From: Anthracocystis setariae
Taxonomy: Eukaryota > Basidiomycota > Ustilaginomycetes > Ustilaginales > Ustilaginaceae
DNA length: 64,000 nt
Assembly (NCBI GenBank): GCA_928724745.1
Contig: CAKMXJ010000002.1
Coordinates: forward strand, 744,001-808,000
Reading direction: 5' to 3'
The position numbers and the translations under genes are program-made. This document shows, one piece after another, positions 48,978 to 59,264 of the stretch. The notes under the pieces were generated by a model that had not been told where the DNA came from, made no database searches, and saw only the letters and a program-made list of their open reading frames with translations. Each line of letters starts with the position of its first letter. Within the stretch, counting starts at the first letter, position 1.

Positions 48978-50165
48978 TTAGGAGTGCACTGTGTGATGAG
49001 GTTCGGCGTGCATGTCGATGCCGTTGACTCTAATCCGATCTCTATGGCTCATCGTCCCAGCTGAAGACCGATACTCGTCGATCAGGTTCGCATTTACCTT
49101 GCTGCCGCCGCAAACCTGGATGACGATGTTGAGCTTTTGACCTTGTGCGAGCTTGATCCTGAGTCCGTCGGCTGACTGGATCAGCTCGTCCAGGATCCAT
49201 GGGTGGAAGACGGGGGTGAGCGCACTGGCGCAGCTGAGCTCGACCATCCTAGCGCGGTCGCTGTCGTCGAAGTGGTGAGAGAGTTGGTGGAATTGCCAAC
49301 ACGCCGAGGCGCTAAGATCGTCTGTGACGGTGAGCGTGGTAAGCTTCGCGCTCTGGGAGGTGGAGGGGTAGCGGAGGGCATCGTGAACACTGGCGAGCGA
49401 GCACTTCTTGGTCCCCATCGACGTGCACTTACTTGCGATCCTATCCAACGCCACCACCTCCTCTGGCAACTCCGACGAGGATCGTTCCAGCGAGAGGTTG
49501 AAACTGTCGACGCCAAAGTTCTGCACAGCCACCAGGGTCGGTTTAGTCGCCCGTTTAGCCAAGCCTTGGATGATGCCACGGATCATACCACCTCCGCCGA
49601 CGGAGCAGACGAGCATGTCGACGCTCTGTTCGCCATTGGAATGGAGTTGGTCGTAGATCTCATCGACAAGCCCACTATGACCTGCGACGAGTTCATCTCC
49701 GACAAAGGGATGAACATAGACTCTACCAACACCTTGCGCGACCAACTCCCTCGCTGCACTATCCGCTTGATCCCACGAATCACCGCCGACCACCACCTCG
49801 GCTCCCAAACTACGCAGCTTGTCCACCACATCCGTCTCAGTCGAAGAGGGCACAAAGATCGTGCTCCCCACCCCCGCCTTGCTTGCTGCATACGCTACAG
49901 CCAAGCCAGCATTCCCACCCGACGACGTCACCAAGTGCGTATTTTCCGACCCATACGTTCGGATCGCAGACTGACAGATCTTACCGATGCCTCGGATCTT
50001 GAACGATCCCGAAGGCTGGTCGCAGTCGAGCTTCAGGTAGATGTTGTGACCCGTAGACGCAGAAAGCTCGGCAGAGTGGATGAGCGCCGTCACTTTGTGC
50101 AGCGGCTGCTCCACCGGGTGCGACGCAGTGGGAACTTCCCCCGTGGGAGCAAGGACCTGCGTCAT
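48978..50165 (-). CDS. L-serine/L-threonine dehydratase (PLP-dependent)
   Basis: This 395-residue fold-type II PLP enzyme converts L-serine (and usually L-threonine) to pyruvate (or 2-oxobutyrate) and ammonia, as yeast Cha1 does. The Schiff-base lysine is K56 in PSGSFKIRG. The phosphate- and substrate-binding loop is SSGGNAG (81-87), and the Gly-rich phosphate cup is SVGGGGM (188-194). There is no C-terminal ACT domain, which favours the catabolic serine dehydratase branch over biosynthetic threonine deaminase. Length and start (ATG at 50165) are normal for the family. No targeting peptide is obvious, so it is probably cytosolic. Confidence 0.9.
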   Translation of the reverse strand: MTQVLAPTGEVPTASHPVEQPLHKVTALIHSAELSASTGHNIYLKLDCDQPSGSFKIRGIGKICQSAIRTYGSENTHLVTSSGGNAGLAVAYAASKAGVGSTIFVPSSTETDVVDKLRSLGAEVVVGGDSWDQADSAARELVAQGVGRVYVHPFVGDELVAGHSGLVDEIYDQLHSNGEQSVDMLVCSVGGGGMIRGIIQGLAKRATKPTLVAVQNFGVDSFNLSLERSSSELPEEVVALDRIASKCTSMGTKKCSLASVHDALRYPSTSQSAKLTTLTVTDDLSASACWQFHQLSHHFDDSDRARMVELSCASALTPVFHPWILDELIQSADGLRIKLAQGQKLNIVIQVCGGSKVNANLIDEYRSSAGTMSHRDRIRVNGIDMHAEPHHTVHS

Positions 50166-50522
50166 GAATGGCAGATCTCGTATCTATGGAGCGGAGTGGG
50201 ATGAGGAAAGGATTCAGGGAGGAATCGCAAACAGCAGTGCAAGGAGGGTCCAGCAGGAAGATTCCGCGCGCCCGTGTTCACAAAAGCCGGACATCACGGA
50301 CAAGATGCATACCCGCGTGGCCTGAGCTCGGTATCTTGGAACCGAACTGACTTCGGCGAATTTCTGTCAGCTTCTTCTGTCTGGCCGCTCAAATGACCGT
50401 TAGCTACTTCTCCTGGCTTGGCCGATGACATTCAACAACCTCATTCGTACCGTACACCCAGATGGATCCCGAAGGACAAGATTGACAAGGCCCCACCAGA
50501 ACCCAAACATTTCAAATCAGAA
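50166..50522. other. Intergenic: dehydratase upstream region
   Basis: A 357-bp spacer between two minus-strand genes. It contains the dehydratase promoter and the SRS2 3' end; no element was recognised. Confidence 0.5.
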
Positions 50523-53500
50523 CTAAAACCTCCTCCCCATCCCCAACCTCCTCTTCCCCCTCGAAACCCCCGCACTTCCACTCCCCATACCACTCGGCCG
50601 CATCAACTCATCAACCACAATCGGCGAACTCCTCGATCCACCCCCCTGACTCGAGCTGTCATCGCCATCCGAAGCCGGAAGCATGTTCAAAATGCTACTG
50701 ATCCCCTTAGAATGAACCTGCTGAAAACTGTTCAAGTCGGCACGCGGACGGGGAGCCGTACCGTCCGCTCTCGCCAAGCTGACCGAATCTTCCGGTCTAG
50801 CTCGCAACCGCACTTCGTCCGTAAAAGAAGGTGCAGCCGATGGCACAGCTGTCGCCTGTCGAGAAGGTGGAATCAGCGGCTGCTTCTGTCTCCCACTTCC
50901 CGACATCATCGATGGACGGCCAGCGAACGATGAGAACGCACCCTGACGAACGCCGTTCGAAGAGGACGTGGAACCAAAGCTGCCTCCTAGCGAAGAGGCT
51001 CTCTGAAACCCTGAATAGGCAGATTGAGGCGAAGCATCGGCATCCACCGCCGAAGAGAAGCTGCCCAAAGACGGCGGAGTAAACCCTAACGTCTTTTTCA
51101 CGTCCTCCGTGTCCTGGCCCCTCCCTCCTCCAAACGCCGAGGTAGTAGCGTGCCGCAAGCTGCCATCACTATACAGTCCGAACCCCATCGCCGAGTTCCA
51201 TCCTCCTGTCGCTCCACTATGCACCCCCGCCGAACTGTACCCTCCCTGCCCCCCGTAGCTGCTGTACGTCCCAAACCCGGTCATCCTACCCGAGTTCATC
51301 GAGTCGACCCTGCCCATCTCCCTCCCCTCCTTCTTTTCCCACGCCTCGATCGCCCTGCGCACCACCCCTTCCTCTGGCAGCTTCCTCCCCGTGACCTTTG
51401 CTACTGTCTCCATCGCTTCCGCATCAAGTTTCGGCCGGGCTGTGCAAAACTCGATCGCCTTCTTAGTGTCGCAGCTTCCTCCATGCTTCTTGGCAGCGAC
51501 GCTCGCGACAAAGTTGCTGAGGATCTTGTCCTGCGTGTCGCCACCCTGCATACGTGCTGTGGCATGCGTGATATAGAGCAGCGACTCGGCTCGAGTCATG
51601 GCGACGTACAACAATCTGCGTTCTTCGGCGATCTGATCGGGCTCGACACAGCGGAACGAAGGGAAGGTGCCTTCTTCCACAGCAGGGATGAACACCACTG
51701 GCCATTCGAGACCTTTTGCTGCGTGGCATGTGGAGATCGTGACTTTGGGTTTGGACTTCGAATCGTCATAGTTAGCGTCGGCGTCGAGGTCCGTGGCGAG
51801 GATCGAGGCTTCCAGGAAGATCCGCAGCGGCGTTTTGACGTCCAAGTCGTCGTCTCGGCTGGAAGTAGAAGCCTTGTCATCCATGACTTCATCAAGTTTT
51901 GAAAGGAGAGAGGAGAAATTCTCGTTGCTTTTGATCTCCGTGGTCGGGGCTGAGGGGTGTGTCCGCGCCTTTTTCGTAGGTGCTGGATGCTCGTCCTCCT
52001 CCTCCTCCTCCTCCTCCTCCTCTTTAGGTGCCCCTTGGCTCTCTTCCGATGAGTCGCACAGATCGATCACCTCTCTCTTCGCCGATGTACGTTTGAACGG
52101 CTTGCTAGACTTCTTTCCATCGAAGAAAGGATGATTTCCCTTGGACTTCGATGTGCCTCTCTGAACGGCAGGCTGAATGTCTACGTCCTCAAAATCATCC
52201 TCATCCTCGTCATCCTCGCTACCACGATCCTGATTCGCTTCATTTTTGGCCAACGTATGCGAGAGAACCTCTTCGATCGGGATCGATGGCGCCACCCCAT
52301 CCTCTGCATTGATCGCAACAACGGTCGAAAATGAGATCAACTCTTGGACGTTACCCCAACGAGACTCGTAGTCCTGCTGCGTTTTGAGATAATCGTTGTA
52401 GTTGATCTTTTCGATCAACAGCTCGATCAGCTTCGACACAGGTTGACCTACTGCCGCTGCCTCTCGAATGGCCACCACTGCTTCCACCAGATTCTTCAAC
52501 CCTTTCTTCATACCCGGCTTGATGCCAGGGTTCCTGCCACCTTGGATAACGCGCTCGACCAACTCCATGGGCTTGCATCCTTCTGCCTTGGCCATGTTGA
52601 GGAGATCGTTGACGCTCTTCTCTCCAATCCCTCTCTTCGGAACATTGACGACGCGTGTGAAAGCGGGAGTGAAGCCGGGGTTGTCTGCGAGCGCAAGGTA
52701 CGCAAGCAGATCCTTGACCTCCATCCGGTCAAAGAATTTGTGACCGCCCATCATCCTCGAGCCAATTCCCTTTGCCTGTAGTTCGGCTTCGATCGCACGA
52801 GAGAGGTAGTTGAAGCGAAGCAAGATTGCAATGTCGTTGTAGTTGATCATGCCTCCAGAATGTGCAACGATGCGCTTGATCTCGGAGGCGATGTACCCAG
52901 CCTCGAGTTGGGCGGATCCGTGACATTTGAGCACTACAGGCGGTCCGCGCGGATGGGAGGTGTAGAGATCCTTGTCAACTCGCGAGGTATCCTGCTGGAC
53001 CACTTTGAGCGCGAGTTCGAGAATTGCACCCGTGCTGCGATAGTTCTCCTCCAGCCTTGCTTGTTGGGTGCCCTTGAACTCTCTGGTCATCTTGTCCAAA
53101 TTGCCAATCTCGGCACTGCGCCAGCCATAGATGCTCTGATCCGGATCGCCAACGATGCTGACCGCCTGTGAGGAGTACGCCACCAGGCGCATAAGTTCAT
53201 ACTGGGTGATGTTGGTATCCTGAAACTCGTCCACAAGCACATGTCGGATGTTATTGACGACCTGATTGTGGCGGCGAAAGAGCTGCACGCCATAGACCAG
53301 CAAATCGTCAAAGTCGAGCGCATTGGCTTCCACGAGTTGCTCCTGATACATGCGGTAGATGGTGGCCATGATGGCTTTGAACGGCGCAGAACCAGTGAAC
53401 GCCTTTCCGATGAGTGCCTTTTTGGGTTGGCCTTTGGCGGCTTCCTGGTCAGCCAGCAATTTGTACCTGATTGGGTCGATCTCTTTGGCCTTGGCTTTTG

Positions 53501-54137
53501 AGATTTCGGACATGGCCTCTTCCGGCTTAAGGGAGATGTGTTCCTTCTCGAGCTCTGATTTCAATTCCTTGAGGATAGCTTTTAGCATGCGCTTTGCATC
53601 GTCAGAATCGATGATGGTGAAGTTGTTGGGAAGCGAGATCAATCGGCCATACTTTCGGAGGTATCTGGCACAGACTGAATGGAACGTTCCAATGACAAGA
53701 TTGTCGACCCTCTCTTTGCCGATGAGCTTGAACAGTCTCATCTTCATCTCGTTGGCTGCTTTGTTGGTGAAGGTGACAACAACAATGTCTTCCGGCTTGA
53801 GTTGGTTTGCAGAATCGAGGACAAGCCATGCCACTCGAGAGGTCAGCACGCGAGTTTTGCCGGAGCCTGGTCCAGCCAGGATCTGGAGGCATGATGTTGG
53901 AGGATGAGTGGCGGCAGCTAGCTGTGACTTGGATAGAGATCGAAGATAGGATGGCGTATGGGACGAGTCGGCACCGGCCAAGGTAGCGTCGGCGTCAAGC
54001 TTGCTGCTGCTAGCATGGAAGGGCTTCTCTTTCTGCGATGCAGAGGCTTTTGCCTTGGACATGCAAGTCATCATTCTTGCCAACTGTGTGTGCGCTAAGC
54101 ACTGGAAGCCAATTGTTCGGGTGAAAAGCGGAGGCAT
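50523..54137 (-). CDS. SRS2: Srs2-type UvrD/Rep family 3'-5' DNA helicase
   Basis: This 1,204-residue helicase probably removes Rad51 filaments and acts in replication-fork repair, as Srs2 does. All superfamily 1A motifs are visible: I GPGSGKT (89-95), Ia TFTNKAANEMK, II VDEFQDTN, III VGDPDQSIYGWRSA, IV YRSTGAI, V STCHAAKGLEWPVVF and VI RRLLYVAMTRAES. Between the 2B region and motif V sits an acidic, Lys-rich disordered insert (about 635-760) with an eight-Glu run. The Ser/Gly-rich C-terminal ~300 residues would hold the Rad51/PCNA-interacting region in Srs2. The start at 54137 is the first ATG; Met codons at 54074, 54071 and 54062 are plausible alternatives. Confidence 0.9.
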   Translation of the reverse strand: MPPLFTRTIGFQCLAHTQLARMMTCMSKAKASASQKEKPFHASSSKLDADATLAGADSSHTPSYLRSLSKSQLAAATHPPTSCLQILAGPGSGKTRVLTSRVAWLVLDSANQLKPEDIVVVTFTNKAANEMKMRLFKLIGKERVDNLVIGTFHSVCARYLRKYGRLISLPNNFTIIDSDDAKRMLKAILKELKSELEKEHISLKPEEAMSEISKAKAKEIDPIRYKLLADQEAAKGQPKKALIGKAFTGSAPFKAIMATIYRMYQEQLVEANALDFDDLLVYGVQLFRRHNQVVNNIRHVLVDEFQDTNITQYELMRLVAYSSQAVSIVGDPDQSIYGWRSAEIGNLDKMTREFKGTQQARLEENYRSTGAILELALKVVQQDTSRVDKDLYTSHPRGPPVVLKCHGSAQLEAGYIASEIKRIVAHSGGMINYNDIAILLRFNYLSRAIEAELQAKGIGSRMMGGHKFFDRMEVKDLLAYLALADNPGFTPAFTRVVNVPKRGIGEKSVNDLLNMAKAEGCKPMELVERVIQGGRNPGIKPGMKKGLKNLVEAVVAIREAAAVGQPVSKLIELLIEKINYNDYLKTQQDYESRWGNVQELISFSTVVAINAEDGVAPSIPIEEVLSHTLAKNEANQDRGSEDDEDEDDFEDVDIQPAVQRGTSKSKGNHPFFDGKKSSKPFKRTSAKREVIDLCDSSEESQGAPKEEEEEEEEEDEHPAPTKKARTHPSAPTTEIKSNENFSSLLSKLDEVMDDKASTSSRDDDLDVKTPLRIFLEASILATDLDADANYDDSKSKPKVTISTCHAAKGLEWPVVFIPAVEEGTFPSFRCVEPDQIAEERRLLYVAMTRAESLLYITHATARMQGGDTQDKILSNFVASVAAKKHGGSCDTKKAIEFCTARPKLDAEAMETVAKVTGRKLPEEGVVRRAIEAWEKKEGREMGRVDSMNSGRMTGFGTYSSYGGQGGYSSAGVHSGATGGWNSAMGFGLYSDGSLRHATTSAFGGGRGQDTEDVKKTLGFTPPSLGSFSSAVDADASPQSAYSGFQRASSLGGSFGSTSSSNGVRQGAFSSFAGRPSMMSGSGRQKQPLIPPSRQATAVPSAAPSFTDEVRLRARPEDSVSLARADGTAPRPRADLNSFQQVHSKGISSILNMLPASDGDDSSSQGGGSRSSPIVVDELMRPSGMGSGSAGVSRGKRRLGMGRRF

Positions 54138-55031
54138 ACACACCCAACTTCGAGTCGGACGCTTGCCGATAGGAGGCAGTCAAGAAAATTTGTCGGAGGA
54201 TCTCCAAGAAGAGCCTTTTCGCTACACAACTGAATGGCCGTTATCGCATCGGCAAAGGCCCGATAACGTGAGAGTCAAGGAGCAAGGTAAGGTTGCTGCA
54301 GAAGAGGTGATGAAAGATGTCAGGAGGCTCATCCGCTCAAAACCTGCACACTCTCCTTCCTTCTTCACGTTCCTCCACACTTGTTTCTACGGGTTGCAGC
54401 GTGGCTGAGCCAAGTGTTGGTCTCCTTTGGGTCAAATCGCGCGTGATTATTTTTTCGAGCTCCGTCGCGTTGTTCTGCACATCTCCTGGACCCTGAGTCT
54501 GTCGCTTCAAATAATGCCCATTTGAAACACTCGAGTCAGCATGGCGATGGGACGATGCTGTATCTCGCTCGGTTCGAGCCACCTTCGGGTCGACAGAGAC
54601 AAGAGTTTCATGGTGCAAATGAGATTTTGCTTTTTGCTATGTTTGGCTACACTTCGTCCGATAATGCCATGCTCATGCCCGCCCTTATGAGTGTGGTGGG
54701 GCAAGGCGGTTTTAGCGTTGGAGCCATGCGTCAACTCTGAATGGGGCCCGACACAAGGCGAGTGGGCTGGTGGGAGATGCTGCACACAGGGTGGTGTCTA
54801 GGTCGGGGTAGATGCCCCACCATCTGCTGCACACCCACTCGATCAGCCACCGCACCTTCATAGCAAAGCCCCTAGATGAACATGACCCCACCAAGGCTAA
54901 GCGTTCTACGACCTGCTGCAGCAAGATGGAGTAGCAGACATGATTCACAGTATAAAGCCCGGATTTTTGAGACTCTCCTCTCTCCCAAAAGAACAGCCCC
55001 ATTCTCTTGCTAAGTCTTGCCGTAGTCAAAA
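54138..55031. other. Divergent spacer: SRS2 upstream and secreted-protein promoter
   Basis: An 894-bp spacer without a convincing gene. A good TATA box lies at 54951-54957 before the secreted-protein gene. Confidence 0.55.
54951..54957 (+). promoter_or_regulatory. TATA box (TATAAAG) of the 158-aa secreted-protein gene
   Basis: It lies 81 bp upstream of the ATG at 55032, with a pyrimidine-rich stretch between, the classical spacing for a strong, regulated fungal promoter. Confidence 0.55.
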
Positions 55032-55508
55032 ATGTGGACCTCGTTCCTCGGTCTGATGGGCCTTGCGCTCTCGGTCAGCGCCCTTTCGAACAAACCCTGC
55101 ACTCGATCCGGTGAATCTCGGGACCTCACCTGGAAGCAAACTTCCGATCCAAAGCTTTCCTGGAAGTCCGGTGCACTTGGTGCATCCGTGACCGGCAATT
55201 TCCCCAAACTCACCACGCAATCCACCATCGGCATGGGCTGCGGCATCGACTGGGAGGACGGTCAAATCCACGCTGGCTTCGATGGAGGTTCCAAGTTCGA
55301 TGGTGTGGGCGGAGGATTCACCTGGCACAAGGATGCGCTCAGCAGTATCATCGGCGTCCATTATCACAATACCAAAGTCAATCTGAACTTGACCATCACG
55401 CAGGCAAACGAAGTGATTTTCTCTCTGGACGGAGACGAGCTGGATTGGGCCAAAGTCAAGCAAGCCAAGAAGGTATCCCCGAAGCCAGAAGGTGGTAAAG
55501 AGGCATGA
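55032..55508 (+). CDS. Small secreted protein of unknown function (158 aa)
   Basis: The N-terminus MWTSFLGLMGLALSVSALS is a signal peptide; the predicted mature form is about 139 residues. The mature chain has two Cys (CTRSGE and MGCGIDW), enough for one disulfide. It is rich in alternating hydrophobic and Gly/Thr residues (GASVTGNF, VNLNLTIT, VIFSLDGDELDW), suggesting a beta-rich fold. The C-terminus is Lys-rich and probably disordered. No family was recognised. Small size, secretion and a TATA box fit a candidate effector or surface protein of a smut, but that is inference. It is convergent with another secreted-protein gene. Confidence 0.75.
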   Translation: MWTSFLGLMGLALSVSALSNKPCTRSGESRDLTWKQTSDPKLSWKSGALGASVTGNFPKLTTQSTIGMGCGIDWEDGQIHAGFDGGSKFDGVGGGFTWHKDALSSIIGVHYHNTKVNLNLTITQANEVIFSLDGDELDWAKVKQAKKVSPKPEGGKEA

Positions 55509-55831
55509 GCTTCGATATATGCCTCTTCTTGAGAGGAGATAGGAGTTCTGTCTGCTCTCGAGCCGTACTTGGTCCTGGTCAACTTGGTGAACTTGCCATC
55601 AAGCTTGCTACTTGTCTATGCTTTCTCTCGCGAACTCTTCAATCTTACTTCTCTTTTTTCTCACTCTCAACTGTCATGGAAGCCTTTGGTCCTGATGTGA
55701 AAACGAATGTCCGGTCTGCATAAGCTGTTCACTTGAATCACCATGCATATTGCTTTCAAGCAGGATCAGAGCAGCACAGATTCGAAACAGCAAGCGATAC
55801 GTGACGACGGCACTAACCACCGTTCTGCGGC
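55509..55831. other. Convergent 3' spacer between two secreted-protein genes
   Basis: A 323-bp region where both transcripts should end. No gene was seen. Confidence 0.5.
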
Positions 55832-56398
55832 TTACCCTGAGAAGATTGCGCCATTCTGCCGCTTCAACGCGTCGTCCGGAGCCAAGATCGGCTTGCCATC
55901 GCTCATCGGAGCTTTTGCCCCGGGCTTGACATTACCGTCCTGATCGTAGATCATGCCATCCCAGCTGATTCCGGCCTTTGCATACTTGGCCTCCTCCTCC
56001 TTGATCAATTTGGCCGCATGTGCTTTCAGGATGGCACGGTTCATCTTGTAGTTCTCGGCACTGAGTTGGTTTCGAAAGTACGACTTTTCTAGGTTGTAGT
56101 CAGTCACCAGGCCCAGGATGGAGAGCGAGGTGGGGAGTGAGATGAGCGCCGAGTAGAAGCCCATGTGTTCGATGTCTCCGGGCGGGCCTGGGAAGCCTCG
56201 TTTCGACATGGGCGCGTTGGAGGATGTTTGGCGGATGTATCGAAAGCGTTGATGGCTGTCGTTCGGACGAATGGTAGGCGATTTGCTGATTTGAGCCTCG
56301 TCTGTGTGAGGCGGGACGGCCGAGGCGATGGAGAGAGCCGTCCAAACGAATGGCACGAGCAGCAACGAATGGATGAAGAGTCGAGTGAGTACAGTCAT
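55832..56398 (-). CDS. Small secreted protein with Lys-Arg sites (188 aa)
   Basis: The ATG at 56398 starts a signal peptide (about 1-27, ending near SIASAVPP). A Kex2-type site MSKR follows at about 64-67, so the first part may be a pro-region. Next come FPGPPGD and a hydrophobic helix-like segment (GFYSALISLPTSLSILGLV, about 80-98). A Lys/Glu-rich helix follows (about 110-140), then DGMIYDQDGNVKPGAK and a second Lys-Arg near the C-terminus (DALKRQNG). No Cys occurs in the mature chain and no family was recognised. The order of Lys-Arg site, hydrophobic segment and charged helix recalls the larger secreted protein at 35016-38357. Confidence 0.72.
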   Translation of the reverse strand: MTVLTRLFIHSLLLVPFVWTALSIASAVPPHTDEAQISKSPTIRPNDSHQRFRYIRQTSSNAPMSKRGFPGPPGDIEHMGFYSALISLPTSLSILGLVTDYNLEKSYFRNQLSAENYKMNRAILKAHAAKLIKEEEAKYAKAGISWDGMIYDQDGNVKPGAKAPMSDGKPILAPDDALKRQNGAIFSG

Positions 56399-56998
56399 AC
56401 TGACGTTCTAGCGCCATCCAGTGGCGCGGAAGACAGATCAAATGATGATACAAAGGCGGAGAGAAAGAGCTAGGAGGGTAGGTCGCAAGTTGTTAACTGG
56501 CACTGATGCAACTGCACCCTCCCTTATCTCAAAGCACAAACACGAATCGCCCCGAACCAAACTACCCAGACCTCCGTCCTTCCCACTTCATATGTAAACT
56601 TCCCCACTTATGCTCAAATGTGAGGTGGGGCAACGAGATTTCATCCCAGCAGCTCAGAAGCTTCATAGAAACCGGTCCGTCATCACCGTTGGCTGCACCT
56701 GGGCTCATCAGACCGTCACACACTAAAGTGCTTCAAGCCCGACGACAGCGACCCAGCTTTGCTTTCTGCTCTCGGTCGGTCACAATCTTGATCCTCGATC
56801 ATTTCACACGGTGTCCAAAGCTGTAGTGTGGTGCGGAAGCGCTTTGCATAGAGCGCGAGAGTAGAGACTCCTAAATGTATTAAATGTTAAGTGCCGAGGG
56901 CAGAGGGGCGAAATTTGCCAATCTGGCCCGCGATTGATGCGATGTGATACTAGCTAACAGGAGATTGATACATGCTAAAGGAAGGCGAAGATCATACC
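56399..56998. other. Intergenic: upstream of the 188-aa gene and downstream of MEX67
   Basis: A 600-bp spacer between minus-strand genes. No recognised element. Confidence 0.5.
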
Positions 56999-59264
56999 TC
57001 ACACAGGCTGAGCAAAAGCCTGTGGGGGAATAGCATTGCTCGCCTTCAAATTCTGGAAGTTGGTCAGCGCCATGGTATAGTCCCAGGCATTCTCTTGGAG
57101 ACACTGCACCGCAAAAGGGTAGATGAGACCAGTCTGAGCAGCCAGCTGCAAGGACATTGCATGCTGTTGCTCGTTGATCCCTGCTGACGGCGCCTGGTTT
57201 TGCAGATGAGGCGGAAGCGCACCGTTGCTTGCAACAGCAGGCGCGGCTCCCGGGGCGACACCAGCAGGCTGTGGCAGCACTGGAGGTTGCTGGCCCTGTT
57301 GAGCAGATTGCAGCGCCTGTGCCTGTTCGGCTGTGACTTCGCCTGTGCGCAAGCTATCGGGAGCCCAAGCTGCAGGGCTCGAGTAGTGGCGTACTACGAG
57401 CTGGTCCGAGAGGATGACGCAGGGCCAGCCTGCGGCAGCAGCAGAGCTGTCCGGTGCAACAGGGGCGACTGCAAACGTACGATCGAACGAGCGGATCCCC
57501 TGGCTAGGCAACTCTGCATACTCTCCATGCACGTTGATGTACAGCAAAGCTTCTGGTCTCTCCTCGCCCTTCAACCTAGCCCCGATGACAGCATTGGGCA
57601 GCACCCAGGCATCGACGACGAACTTAGACGCATCGTTGAGCGGATGCGATGTCTTTGGCAGCTTCTTGAGGCAAGCAAGAATCGAGCCAGCTCCATGGTG
57701 TAAGTACTGGTGCCTAATTTTCGGGGCATGAACACGCATCAAGTTGCGGTTGCCATTGTCCTGGTACCGGTCAAAGGTGAGCTCTTTCTGGTGAGGCATG
57801 GTGTGGAGGAAGCCTGCAGCACGAGCCCTCGGTGGCGGAACGACGTTGAGGCAGTACGAGAACTGCGCCAACGGAGCGTATGCCTCACCAAGTTGGCTCC
57901 TGTCGGAGTCGTAGAGGCTGAAAAACTTGGAGAGGAAGTTGGGCATGATGGCTCCGGCTTCTGCGTCGACAAAGCCGGGCTTGTTGGCAACGGGGAAATT
58001 GCGAAGCGGAACTTGTGCTGCATCGGCATCCACCTTCTTGGACTTGACCGAAGCAGGCAGGTTGGCAAAACCAGCCTCAGTTGGCGTCACAGGTTTCTGA
58101 TCGAGAAGCGTGAGGCTGCGGAACTTGGAGAGCACTTCGCGACGGTAGCCTTCTTCGTTGCCGGCAGCGATGGCACTGGCGTGAACGGGGTTTCCGGTAA
58201 GCAAGAGTTCCTTGAGATTGGAGAGCCTGTGTTTTCTCGAGGCGTATGTGTCGAGGTCCTTGGTCCACTTGAGCTCGTTTCCTTCGAGAGAGAGGTTCTG
58301 AAGATTGGGGAAATAGGCGGGTAATGAGCTGACTGGCCCCAAGCTGCGGAAGCCGTTGTTGGCGAGGGAGATGGTGACGACGTCGGGATAGGTTTCGGAA
58401 CAAAGCTTCCAAATGACGTTACCAAGTTCCTTGGGAGCACCTGCAACGCCTGGAGGCTTGACGCCTTCGGCCTGAAGGATCGGGTCTGCTCGCATGTTCT
58501 GTTAGAGAGGTGAAAACAAGAGGGGTCAGATTGTCGTACTCTGGAACCACGTTTGTGGCTTTGGAACTTACCTCTAGGTTCAAAAACTTGGCTTCGTAGT
58601 TCCACCGTGATTGGAGGAAGCGTTTGATGAGCGAGACTACGTTCTGTGTTTTGGGCATGTCGTTGCCGGAGAAGACAATACCTCCTCCGCCGGGTATACG
58701 GCCACCGCCTTGGGCTTTGGACGAAGAGATGCTCTTGAGGACGGCTGCTGTATTTCCTGCTCGGAGTCCATCATTGACATTGATGGCGGCCTTTTTGCCC
58801 TTGGATGCCGGGCGTTTGCCCAGAGGATTGGCGCGCTGGCGGGCAATGCGTCCTTGAAGCGGATTGCCATTCTGTCAGGAGGAAGTGATGTCAGGTCGGC
58901 GCCAAAATCGAGTGTCGGAGATTGATGGAGGCAAAGAGATCAGCTGATTGGTTCTTTCTGGTGCATGTAGCATTGCCTACGGCTGACGAGATGCGACACA
59001 AGGTTAACTGCATGCTTGTTGAAAAGGCGAACAGCTTGTGGATGGGTCGGCTGGTCAGGTGCGCGCTGGTCGTGGCATCATGTGTCGAAAACTTACGGAT
59101 GGGTCTGCGCCGGCGTTTCTCGCTCCCCTCCTTCCTCCAGCTCCTCCTCTACTCCTGCTTGGCCCAGCAGCATCACGCATGCCGACATCGCCATCGCCGA
59201 CGAGACCGGCATTGCGGAGAGCTGCGCCAGCGATAGTGTGACCACGACCACCTCGTCGAGACAT
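56999..59264 (-). CDS. MEX67: mRNA export receptor Mex67/NXF1/TAP (3 exons, 655 aa)
   Basis: Mex67, with Mtr2, carries mRNPs through nuclear pores. Exons on the minus strand are 59264-59097, 58871-58572 and 58498-56999. Introns of 225 and 73 bp have GTAAGT donors and CAG acceptors and lie in phase 0. The N-terminus is Arg/Gly-rich (MSRRGGRG), suited to RNA contact. The second exon ends in VVSLIKRFLQSRWNYEAKFLNLE, continuing into NMRADPIL. Leucine-rich repeats follow (about 180-270; VTISLANNGF, LQNLSLEGNEL, LLLTGNPV). An NTF2-like domain lies at about 320-530 (FLSKFFSLYDSDR). The C-terminal TAP-C/UBA-like unit has TGLIYPFAVQCLQENAWDY. All expected domains are present. Confidence 0.9.

Noticed and set aside
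49203..50204. 333-codon plus-strand frame opposite the serine dehydratase
   Set aside because: Antisense to an enzyme with all PLP motifs; no independent signal, and no ATG-supported conserved start.
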